DNA from: Streptomyces sp. A0958 | GTDB lineage: Bacteria; Actinomycetota; Actinomycetes; Streptomycetales; Streptomycetaceae | NCBI RefSeq assembly: GCF_004795035.1 | Contig: NZ_SSBK01000004.1 | Location: forward strand, 248,001 to 312,000 | Direction of reading: 5' to 3' | DNA length: 64,000 nucleotides | In this document: piece by piece, positions 1 to 6,782 of the stretch | Numbering within the stretch: the stretch's first letter is position 1 | How the letters are laid out: each line of letters opens with the position of its first letter | The notes under the pieces: generated by a model | Seen by the model: the letters and a program-made list of their open reading frames with translations, nothing else | The model's database searches: none | What the model was told of the DNA's origin: nothing | Translations under genes and position numbers: made by a program

Positions 1-576
1 CGGCTGAATCCGGGTCGACACCCAGCTCGGCGTCACCATGACCGGCAGCCGCTCCGTGAGATAGCGCAGCATCTCGAAGGAGGCGGACCCCGAGCCGATG
101 ATGATCGCGGCGCGCAACGCGGTGGTCGGGACGCCGGAGTCCAGCAGGATGCGGCCCACCTCCGCCCGCGAGCGCAGATGCGGCGACAGCTCACGCGCCG
201 GCGTGCCGTCGGGGGTGAGGCCGCCGAGGTAGACGATGCGCCCGACCCCCGCCGCCCGTGCCTGCTCCGCGAACGTCGAGGCTGCCCGCCGGTCGGTGTC
301 CTCGAAGCCGGCCCCGGTCGTCAGGGAGTGCACCAGGTAGTAGGCCACGTCGATGCCGCGCATCGCCGGGGCCAGGGACTCCGCGTCCGTGACGTCGCCC
401 CGGACGGTCTCCACCTCCCCGGCCCACGGATAGTCCCGGAGCTTCTCCGGGGTGCGGGCCAGACACCGAACCCGGTGCCCCGCCGCGAGGAGTTCCGGCA
501 CCAGCCGGCCGCCGATGTAGCCGGTGGCGCCGGTGACCAGGCAGTTCAGCGGCGTGTTCGCGTGGTCGACCGTCAT
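1..576 (-). CDS. NAD(P)-binding SDR-family protein, 3' part missing
   Basis: The start is ATG at 576, and the 192 residues visible run off the left edge of the window. The N-terminus carries a Rossmann glycine motif GATGYIGG at about residues 16-23. It is followed by blocks such as YYLVHSL and IVYLGGL, typical of atypical short-chain dehydrogenases (NmrA/DUF2867-containing type) in actinobacteria. The full family is usually near 300-500 residues, so a C-terminal domain may lie outside the window. It is divergent from the VanZ gene with 142 bp between starts. Substrate cannot be told from sequence. Confidence 0.85.
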   Translation of the reverse strand, partial: MTVDHANTPLNCLVTGATGYIGGRLVPELLAAGHRVRCLARTPEKLRDYPWAGEVETVRGDVTDAESLAPAMRGIDVAYYLVHSLTTGAGFEDTDRRAASTFAEQARAAGVGRIVYLGGLTPDGTPARELSPHLRSRAEVGRILLDSGVPTTALRAAIIIGSGSASFEMLRYLTERLPVMVTPSWVSTRIQP

Positions 577-718
577 GAGACCTCCGCATCGGTTCGTGTC
601 CTGCCGGATGCGCCGGGTCTTCTCCGACCGGCCCACTGCGACCAGTCTGACGTCCGGACCCGCGCCCCGCACGGCCGCGGCGGGTATGGCCCCTGCGCTC
701 CCGGGGCATCCGAGGCCC

Positions 719-1369
719 ATGGACGCAGAGGCCGCAAGAGCTGAGCGCGACGGAACCCCGTCCAGAGGATGGGGGCGGCTCCTGCTGCGCGTCTCCATAC
801 TGGTACTGGCCCTCCTGGCCCTGGTCGGATTCTCCGTCGTGCTGGCGAAGGTGACGCTCACGCCGTCGCCCGCCTCCGAGGACCTCGTCACGTCGAACCT
901 GCGACCGGGACGCTCCCTGCGCCAGTACGCCGAGGACTACACCTTCCTCGCCGCGTGCAAGCAGGCCGGGGGCAACCTTCTGCTGGGCATGCCGTTCGGT
1001 GTCCTGCTGCCCATCCTGGTACCGCGGCGGCTGCGGATGATCCGCATGGTCCTGCTGACCGTGCTGGTCATCGCCGTCGTCGAACTGGTGCAGGGAGCGC
1101 TCGTCGCGGGCCGCGCCTTCGACGTGGACGACGTCATCCTCAACACCGCGGGCGCGCTCCTGGCCTATCTGCTGGTCGGGCGCCGCCTGAGCCACCGCTA
1201 CCACGTCCTCGCGGACGAACCCGGCCGAACGACGGAGCCCGCCCCGGCCCGGCGCCCGGAGCCTGCCCTGCGCCCCGCCCGGCAGAAGGCACGGACCCCC
1301 TCGCGCTGGTCACGGCTGCGGCAGGGCGCACGGGCCAGGGCCGCACGCGGCCGCCCCCGCAAGCGCTGA
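719..1369 (+). CDS. VanZ-family membrane protein
   Basis: 216 residues from ATG 719; upstream in-frame ATGs would give a composition unlike the rest. Hydrophobic segments begin at about residue 19 (LLLRVSILVLALLALVGF) and are followed by the conserved VanZ core: NLLLGMPFGVLLPIL, ELVQ, then R-x-FDVDDVILNTAGALL. The basic, Ala/Arg-rich C-terminal tail (about 60 residues) is probably cytoplasmic. VanZ relatives are linked to teicoplanin resistance in some bacteria, but most actinobacterial copies have no assigned role and no other van gene is nearby. Confidence 0.82.
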   Translation: MDAEAARAERDGTPSRGWGRLLLRVSILVLALLALVGFSVVLAKVTLTPSPASEDLVTSNLRPGRSLRQYAEDYTFLAACKQAGGNLLLGMPFGVLLPILVPRRLRMIRMVLLTVLVIAVVELVQGALVAGRAFDVDDVILNTAGALLAYLLVGRRLSHRYHVLADEPGRTTEPAPARRPEPALRPARQKARTPSRWSRLRQGARARAARGRPRKR

Positions 1370-1520
1370 CGGAGACGAGCAGCCGGATACCCGATCGGCG
1401 TTGGCCCTCGGCCGGCTGCCCGCCCCCGTCCGTGACCCGCTGCTCCTCGGACGACACCGGCTACAGCATGCGGCCGTAAAGGACTCGTGCGAACGCCCGT
1501 TCCCCCGGCATGATCACCGG

Positions 1521-2036
1521 ATGACATGGACAGCCCCTGAAGCCACGCGTACGCCCGGCTCGCTCGTCGCAGGCGAGCGCGAGATGCTCACCGGATTCCT
1601 GAACTGGTTCCGTTCCACCCTCCTGCAGAAGTGCGCCGGCCTGACCGGTGAGCAGCTCGCCGAGCGGACCGTCCCGCCGTCGAACCTCGCGCTGCTGGGA
1701 CTCGTACGCCACATGGCGAAGGTCGAACGCACCTGGTTCCGGCAGCGGTTCGCCGGCCAGGAGCTGGGGTCGCTGTACGACCAGGCGAAGGGCAAGGACG
1801 CGGACTTCGAGGACCTCGACCCGGCCCGGGCCGCCGAGGACTACGCCCGGCTGGTCGAGGAGTGCCGGCTGGCGGACGAGATCGTCGCCGGCGCCTCGCT
1901 GGACGACACCTTCACCCACGACGGCGAGGTCTACTCCCTGCGCTTCGTCCACGTCCACATGATCAGCGAGTACGCGCGCCACATCGGCCACGCCGACCTG
2001 GTACGGGAGCGGCTGGACGGTGACACCGGGGCGTGA
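1521..2036 (+). CDS. DinB/DUF664-family protein
   Basis: 171 residues from ATG 1521. The four-helix DinB-like fold is indicated by LLGLVRHMAKVERTWF (first metal-binding His region) and the C-terminal block HVHMISEYARHIGHADLVRE, characteristic of DUF664. Members of the DinB/YfiT superfamily bind a divalent metal through three His residues and include thiol (mycothiol or bacillithiol) transferases; the exact reaction is unknown here. It stands alone, between VanZ and a DUF4230 gene on the same strand. Confidence 0.85.
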   Translation: MTWTAPEATRTPGSLVAGEREMLTGFLNWFRSTLLQKCAGLTGEQLAERTVPPSNLALLGLVRHMAKVERTWFRQRFAGQELGSLYDQAKGKDADFEDLDPARAAEDYARLVEECRLADEIVAGASLDDTFTHDGEVYSLRFVHVHMISEYARHIGHADLVRERLDGDTGA

Positions 2037-2148
2037 GAGAGGTGTGTGACGGCGTGCGGTGCCCAGGCCGTCCGTTCCCGCGTACAGCAGGCGGCGCAGC
2101 CGCTCCGGCCTCCGGAGTGAATCCGGCGGGCCGGGTCATACGGGCAGT

Positions 2149-2862
2149 ATGACCTCCACCGACCCGGCGACAGAACCGCCGACGAAGCCCGCACCGGCCG
2201 ACGACGGCGCCCGCGGCCGTCGCAACCGCCGCTGGGGCCGGGTTGCCGCCGGCTGCGCGGCCGCGCTGGCCCTGCTGCTCATCGGCACCCGCCTCAGCCT
2301 GCTCCCCGGATTAGGTGACCTGCTGGGCGAGGAGACGCACGACCGCTCCGGCCCGGCGGTGCTCAAGTCGATCCAGGACATGAGCAGGTACGAGGCGGCC
2401 GCCGGCAACTTCCAGGTCGTCGTCGACCTGGAGAAGGACACCAAGTTCGTCCCCGACGCCATCCGCGGCACCCGCACGCTGTACGTCGGCGCCGGCACCG
2501 TGTCCGCGTACGTGGACCTGGGGCAGGCGACGAGCGGGGGAGTCGTCGTCGACGAGGACCGCACCACGGCCGAGATCCGCCTGCCGCACGCGGTGCTGGG
2601 CAAGCCGGCGCTCGACCCCGACCGCTCCTACGCGGTGTCCAAGCAGCGCGGCCTCCTCGACCGGCTCGGCGACTTCTTCTCCGACAATCCCGGCAGCGAG
2701 CAGGCCGTCAACCAACTGGCCGCACGCCACATCGGCGAGGCGGCCAAGGAGAGCGGCCTGGCCCAGCGCGCCGAGAAGAACACCACCGCCATGCTGCGGG
2801 GCCTGCTCGGCTCACTGGGCTTCGAGAAGGTCACGGTCCACTACGCAGCCGCCCGCCCCTGA
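2149..2862 (+). CDS. DUF4230 membrane-anchored protein
   Basis: 237 residues from ATG 2149. After a charged N-terminal 30 residues there is one membrane span (about residues 34-55, VAAGCAAALALLLIGTRL). The extracytoplasmic part contains FQVVVDLEKDTKFVPD and LYVGAGTVSAYVDLG, the DUF4230 signature, and ends in a Leu-rich region with GSLGFEKVTVHY. Function of DUF4230 is unknown. The protein would sit with its domain outside the membrane. Confidence 0.8.
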   Translation: MTSTDPATEPPTKPAPADDGARGRRNRRWGRVAAGCAAALALLLIGTRLSLLPGLGDLLGEETHDRSGPAVLKSIQDMSRYEAAAGNFQVVVDLEKDTKFVPDAIRGTRTLYVGAGTVSAYVDLGQATSGGVVVDEDRTTAEIRLPHAVLGKPALDPDRSYAVSKQRGLLDRLGDFFSDNPGSEQAVNQLAARHIGEAAKESGLAQRAEKNTTAMLRGLLGSLGFEKVTVHYAAARP

Positions 2863-2898
2863 CGCCGATGGGCCCAACTCGCTTCACTCCCACCACCC

Positions 2899-2934
2899 TT
2901 GACGCTCACGCCTCCCCGGGTATGGTCTAGTCCA
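2899..2934 (+). promoter_or_regulatory. Promoter with DasR-type (dre) operator for the LPMO gene
   Basis: TTGACG (2899-2904) and TATGGT (2921-2926) are separated by 16 bp. Overlapping the -10 and start region is TGGTCTAGTCCA (2923-2934), one base from the palindrome TGGTCTAGACCA to which the N-acetylglucosamine-sensing repressor DasR binds in Streptomyces. The position, about 160 nt before a chitin-type LPMO gene, fits control by chitin breakdown products. Binding itself is inferred. Confidence 0.6.
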
Positions 2935-3094
2935 AGTGCAGGGCCCGGCCCCGGCCACCCCCTACGCAGGGGTGTCCGGTCATGGTTCTGCCGCGCCCTT
3001 CGCCCCTCTTGGCCCCACACTCGAGAGGCTGGACTGCCGCTCCCGGGCTCCCCACAGTCCGCGCGTGCAGCGTCGCCTCATGTGAAGGAGAAGC

Positions 3095-3610
3095 ATGCAC
3101 GCGAAGAGGAAGACCGCCGCAGCTCTCGGAGCCGTACTCGCCCCGGTACTCGCGCTCACCCTGCCCACCGGCTCCGCCAGTGCCCACGGCTACATCTCGT
3201 CACCGCCCAGCCGGCAGGCCCAGTGCGCCGCCGGAACCGTCAGCTGCGGCTCCATCACGTACGAACCGCAGAGCGTGGAGGGCCCCAAGGGGCTGACCAG
3301 TTGCAGCGGCGGCAACAGCGCCTTCGCCGAGCTGGACGACGACTCCAAGGGCTGGCAGGTCACCCCGGTCAGCCGCAGCACGTCCTTCGAGTGGAAGCTG
3401 ACCGCACGTCACGCCACCAGCACCTGGCAGTACTTCGCGTCCGGCCAGAAGATCGCCGAGTTCAACGACAACGGCGCCCAGCCCGGCGCGACCGTCACCC
3501 ACCAGGTGGACTTCGGCAACCTCTCGGGCAAGCAGAAGGTCCTCGCGGTGTGGAACATCGCCGACACGGCCAACGCCTTCTACGCCTGCATCGACGTCGA
3601 CGTCAGCTGA
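3095..3610 (+). CDS. AA10 lytic polysaccharide monooxygenase, single domain, secreted
   Basis: 171 residues. A signal peptide ends at ASA before His-Gly (HGYISSPPSRQAQC), giving the N-terminal His that forms one arm of the copper histidine brace. The second brace His is in LTARHATSTW, and the axial region is AVWNIADTANAFYACIDV. The mature protein is only about 140 residues with no carbohydrate-binding module, like the smallest Streptomyces AA10 enzymes, which oxidise chitin. It is preceded by AAGGAG and a DasR-like operator and followed by a strong terminator, so it is a monocistronic secreted enzyme. Confidence 0.93.
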   Translation: MHAKRKTAAALGAVLAPVLALTLPTGSASAHGYISSPPSRQAQCAAGTVSCGSITYEPQSVEGPKGLTSCSGGNSAFAELDDDSKGWQVTPVSRSTSFEWKLTARHATSTWQYFASGQKIAEFNDNGAQPGATVTHQVDFGNLSGKQKVLAVWNIADTANAFYACIDVDVS

Positions 3611-3627
3611 CGACACCGCCGGCAACC

Positions 3628-3659
3628 GGAGCCCCCACCCCGCATAGGGTGGGGGCTCC
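3628..3659 (+). terminator. Strong hairpin after the LPMO gene
   Basis: A perfect 13-bp stem (3628-3640 with 3647-3659) closes a 6-nt loop, 18 nt after the LPMO stop codon. Confidence 0.85.
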
Positions 3660-3698
3660 AACGGCTGTACGGCGCGCGGCACGGGCGGAGGACGGAAC

Positions 3699-4211
3699 AT
3701 GACGGACCACTGGGTGCGGCTCGAACTCGACACCACGGCCTTCGACACCGAACGGTTCGAGGCATACGTGACCACGTGCCGGAACGAGGGCATCCGGCTG
3801 ACCACGCTCGCGGAGCTGGGTGACACCCCGGAGCACCGGCGCGCACTGTACGAACTCAACAAGGAGTGCTCCGCCGACATCCCGGAACGGGGCGAGTTCT
3901 TCACGTACGAGGAATTCTGCGCGCGCCGGTTCTACGTTCCCTCGTACGACCCGCGCGGTGTCGTGATCGCCCTCGACGGCGACGTCTGGGTCGGCCTGGC
4001 GGCGACCTCCCGCCACGTCGGCTTCGTGTTCAACGAGATGACCGGGGTGAAGGCCACGCACCGGGGCCGTGGCATCTCCATCGCCATGAAGACGTTCGGG
4101 ATGGACTTCGTGCGCCTGTGCGGTGTGCACCGGGTCCGGACGTTCCACCATCCGGCGAACGCGAGCGCGATCGGAATGAACCGGACCATGGGCTTCGTCG
4201 ACACCGAATGA
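3699..4211 (+). CDS. GNAT-family N-acetyltransferase
   Basis: 170 residues, ATG 3699 behind a purine-rich GGACGGAA. The acetyl-CoA-binding motif A of GNAT enzymes is seen as GVKATHRGRGISIAMKTFGMDF (V-x(4)-RGRG form), followed by the usual C-terminal block HPANASAIGMNRTMGF. The N-terminal 60 residues are a partial repeat of the GNAT fold common in actinobacterial standalone acetyltransferases. Acceptor substrate is unknown. The only close neighbours are the terminator upstream and a reductase gene downstream. Confidence 0.85.
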   Translation: MTDHWVRLELDTTAFDTERFEAYVTTCRNEGIRLTTLAELGDTPEHRRALYELNKECSADIPERGEFFTYEEFCARRFYVPSYDPRGVVIALDGDVWVGLAATSRHVGFVFNEMTGVKATHRGRGISIAMKTFGMDFVRLCGVHRVRTFHHPANASAIGMNRTMGFVDTE

Positions 4212-4335
4212 ACCGGTGGGCGTGCGCGACACGTCGACCGGGGCGGATTTTCGCGGTGGCCGAAGTCGTTGAAGCCATGATGAGATGCCGCGGCCGATGA
4301 GATGCCCGGCTGGATACCGACGATGGGAATGACGC

Positions 4336-4782
4336 ATGCCTCTGCAGGGCGAGTACGAACCGAGCCCCACACAGTGGGTCCGTGACCAGGTCGAGCAGTA
4401 CGAGAGCTCGGGGGGAACGGAGGGGACGACGATGCGCGGCATGCCGGTCATCGTCCTGACGACCGTCGGCGCGAAGAGCGGGAAGATCCGCAAGACGCCC
4501 CTCATGCGCGTCGAGCACGACGGCCTGTACGCGGTGGTCGCCTCCCAGGGCGGTGCCCCGAAACACCCGGTCTGGTACCACAACCTCGTCGCCGATCCGC
4601 GCGCGGAGCTCCAGGACGGGCCGGTGCGCCGGGACATGACCGCCCGAGAGGTGACCGGCGAGGAGAAGGCGCTCTGGTGGGAACGCGCGGTCGAGGCGTT
4701 CCCCGACTACGCCGACTACCAGAAGAAGACGGACCGGGAGATCCCCGTCCTCGTGCTGGAGCCGGTGGACGGCAGCCACTGA
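4336..4782 (+). CDS. Deazaflavin (F420)-dependent nitroreductase-family protein
   Basis: 148 residues. The DDN-family pattern is clear: [28 protein letters not shown] at residues 35-62, then [24 protein letters not shown] with the conserved W-x-HN-L. Such proteins are split-barrel oxidoreductases that use cofactor F420, acting on quinones, nitro compounds or other electrophiles. It lies alone and is followed by a strong hairpin. Confidence 0.88.
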   Translation: MPLQGEYEPSPTQWVRDQVEQYESSGGTEGTTMRGMPVIVLTTVGAKSGKIRKTPLMRVEHDGLYAVVASQGGAPKHPVWYHNLVADPRAELQDGPVRRDMTAREVTGEEKALWWERAVEAFPDYADYQKKTDREIPVLVLEPVDGSH

Positions 4783-4800
4783 GGCGTCGGGGACACCACT

Positions 4801-4840
4801 GCCGGTGGGCGGTGCTCCGCGCGGGGCACCGCCCACCGGC
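4801..4840 (+). terminator. Hairpin after the deazaflavin reductase gene
   Basis: A perfect 15-bp stem (4801-4815 with 4826-4840) with a 10-nt loop begins 18 nt after the stop codon. Confidence 0.8.
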
Positions 4841-4951
4841 GCCGGACCCCGGATCGCGGGGCGAGCGGCTGCGGGACCTGGTTACGCGCGGCGGGATAGT
4901 GTCCAGCACGGCCCCTGAGGGGTGGGGCCGAGCGGAAGGATGCAGAACCAG

Positions 4952-5350
4952 ATGACAGACAACTCCGACCTCGTCGCGTTCGTGCGGGCACGCCTCGACG
5001 AGGAAGAGCGGATCGCACGGGAAGCGGGCGGCGAGGGGTGGCGGTGCCCGGCCGAGGTGCCCGGCGAGATCCACGACCGCGGCGGCGCGATCGCCTTCAC
5101 CCTGCGCACGCACGGCTACGACCACCACATCGCCCGGCAGGACCCCGCCCGGACCCTCCAGCGCATCGAGACCAACCGGGTCCTCATCGACGAGTACACC
5201 GAGGTCGCCGCCCTCGATGTCGACCGGCCGCAGCGCGATTTCGCGTCCGGCCGGGCCTTCGGCCTCGGCTTCGCGGTCCGGCAGATGGCCGCCGAACACG
5301 CGGGCCACCCCGACTACCAGGTGAAATGGCTGCCCCGCTTCACCCAGTGA
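4952..5350 (+). CDS. DUF6221-like small protein
   Basis: 132 residues from ATG 4952. That start is preferred over ATG 4940 because GGAAGGA at 4934-4940 then has an 11-nt spacing. The N-terminus SDLVAFVRARLDEEERIA and the internal block DPARTLQRIETNRVLIDEY are the usual pattern of a Streptomyces family annotated DUF6221. No transmembrane or secretion signal is visible. Function is unknown; some members sit in phage-like or accessory DNA, but nothing here supports that. Confidence 0.75.
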   Translation: MTDNSDLVAFVRARLDEEERIAREAGGEGWRCPAEVPGEIHDRGGAIAFTLRTHGYDHHIARQDPARTLQRIETNRVLIDEYTEVAALDVDRPQRDFASGRAFGLGFAVRQMAAEHAGHPDYQVKWLPRFTQ

Positions 5351-5394
5351 ACCCCGCTTCACCCAGTGACCCTCGGTCCGCCCGGTGACACCCC

Positions 5395-5420
5395 GTGCCG
5401 CCGGCCCGGGCCGGCGGCAC
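5395..5420. terminator. Bidirectional terminator between convergent genes
   Basis: A 26-bp perfect palindrome (two 13-bp arms, 5395-5407 and 5408-5420) lies between the convergent DUF6221-like and DUF6381 genes, six bases before the stop of the latter. Confidence 0.75.
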
Positions 5421-5426
5421 CCCAGG

Positions 5427-5615
5427 TCAGAGCGGGTTCATCCCGTGATCGCCCTTGGTGGTCACCTGGTCGCTCCGCTCCTGGAGCCGGCGCGCCTTGT
5501 CCTGGAGGCGCTGCCGCTCCTGCGGGTCGGAGGCACGATCGGCGGCCTCCTGCATCTCCTGCGCCTTGGCCCGGATGCGCTCGGCGCGACCGCCGGTTTC
5601 GTCCGCAACGCTCAT
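5427..5615 (-). CDS. DUF6381-family small protein
   Basis: 62 residues from ATG 5615 with a GGAG just upstream. The sequence is a charged single helix, GGRAERIRAKAQEMQEAADRA then DPQERQRLQDKARRLQE, likely a coiled coil, ending in a short Gly/Asn tail. This matches small Streptomyces proteins labelled DUF6381. Several members appear with general stress genes, but the role is unknown. Confidence 0.78.
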   Translation of the reverse strand: MSVADETGGRAERIRAKAQEMQEAADRASDPQERQRLQDKARRLQERSDQVTTKGDHGMNPL

Positions 5616-5845
5616 GATCACTCCTGGTTCTCGAAGGAGAGCCGACCACTCCAGCGAATCAGCGCCGCCCCGCACCTGCATCTCGAACGGCCACGGTCCG
5701 CTCGTCCGCCCCGCAACCGCCCGGCCCCTCTTTCGCACCAGCGAACGCCTTCTGGCAAGATCGTGCGCTCGAACGGAGAGCCCGGCCGGGGGAATTGCCT
5801 TGCTCGGCCGGACGAAACGAGCTTGTGGAACGGGGAACGAAGAAT

Positions 5846-6433
5846 ATGCGCACGTGGACTCGCGCCATGCCTGCGGCGATGGGCGCCCTGGTGCTGGCCG
5901 TGGTACTGACCGGCTGCAACGGTTCGGACGCGGACGACGGCGGGAAGAGCTCCGGAGCCTCGGACGACAAGACGACCTACCGCCTGGGCGAGGCGAGCCC
6001 GCCGCAGGAGAGCTCCATGCAGAAGTCGAAGGACGCCACCTTCACCGTCACGCCCACCAAGGTGGAGACCGGTACCAAGGCGGACATGGACAACTCCGGC
6101 CTGGACAAGGACAAGGACGACAGCCCCAAGATCCCCGTCTACGTGTGGGCCACGGTCACGCACAAGAACGGTACGGCCATGGAGGTGGGGGACATGGACG
6201 ACGACCTGATCGTCAAGACCGACAAGGGCGAGCGTACGAAGGCGCTCATCGTCATCATGGGCGAGGCGAAGTGGCCCGACTGCCCGGCTCCGGACACGGA
6301 GAAGAAGCTGAGCCCCGGCCAGTCGGAGAAGATCTGCAAGGCCTTCCTGATTCCCGAGGGTCAGAGGGCCGCCGCGGTCGAGCTGAGCCGGGGCTTCACC
6401 AAGGAACCGCTGGAGTGGCCCGTCAACGGCTGA
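5846..6433 (+). CDS. Secreted lipoprotein of unknown function
   Basis: 195 residues from ATG 5846. The signal peptide has a short basic start, a hydrophobic core and the lipobox LTGC with Cys at residue 23, so the mature protein is lipid-anchored on the outer face of the membrane. A low-complexity Asp/Ser/Lys linker follows, then a beta-rich domain with two Cys (WPDCPAP and KICKAF) that may form a disulfide. Domain architecture resembles other actinobacterial DUF4352-like lipoproteins, but I do not recognise the family with certainty. Confidence 0.75.
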   Translation: MRTWTRAMPAAMGALVLAVVLTGCNGSDADDGGKSSGASDDKTTYRLGEASPPQESSMQKSKDATFTVTPTKVETGTKADMDNSGLDKDKDDSPKIPVYVWATVTHKNGTAMEVGDMDDDLIVKTDKGERTKALIVIMGEAKWPDCPAPDTEKKLSPGQSEKICKAFLIPEGQRAAAVELSRGFTKEPLEWPVNG

Positions 6434-6466
6434 CGAACGGCCGCGGGGCCGCCCGCGACATCGGCG

Positions 6467-6649
6467 GGTGTCCGGCTGCTCCCCGACCTGACCTTCGACG
6501 AGGTCGGCGGCCAGGTGGACACCCTGCTGGTGCCCGGCGCGGTCGACGTGAGGGACGACGGGCCCGCCGCCCTCAAGACCGCGGCCCTCACGGGCATCGC
6601 CGACCTCTTCGCCCGCGTCGCCCCCACGGTCGACTCGCTCCCCGCCTGA
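6467..6649 (+). pseudogene. Remnant of a DJ-1/PfpI-domain (GlxA-type) regulator
   Basis: The stretch reads GVRLLPDLTFDEVGGQVDTLLVPGAVDV and ends at a TGA after about 60 residues. This is the part of the amidotransferase-like domain of AraC/GlxA-type regulators in which a short loop precedes the LLVPG strand. There is no start codon with a ribosome site, no nucleophile elbow and no DNA-binding domain, so it is a small fragment. It lies between the lipoprotein gene and a terminator hairpin. Confidence 0.5.
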
Positions 6650-6662
6650 CGGGGTAAGACTG

Positions 6663-6690
6663 CGCCGGGATGCCATCAGGCATCCCGGCG
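6663..6690. terminator. Hairpin between the remnant and the TerD-like gene
   Basis: A perfect 12-bp stem (6663-6674 with 6679-6690) closes a 4-nt loop. It can serve transcripts from either side; the convergent gene on the minus strand ends at 6783. Confidence 0.7.
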
Positions 6691-6782
6691 TCACGTCGAG
6701 GGCGAGGAAAGCGGGAGGACTAACCGTTACAAGGAGTGAGAAGGAAGTCCCCCCATGGCCTCGCCGCGACCGACGCTATCAG

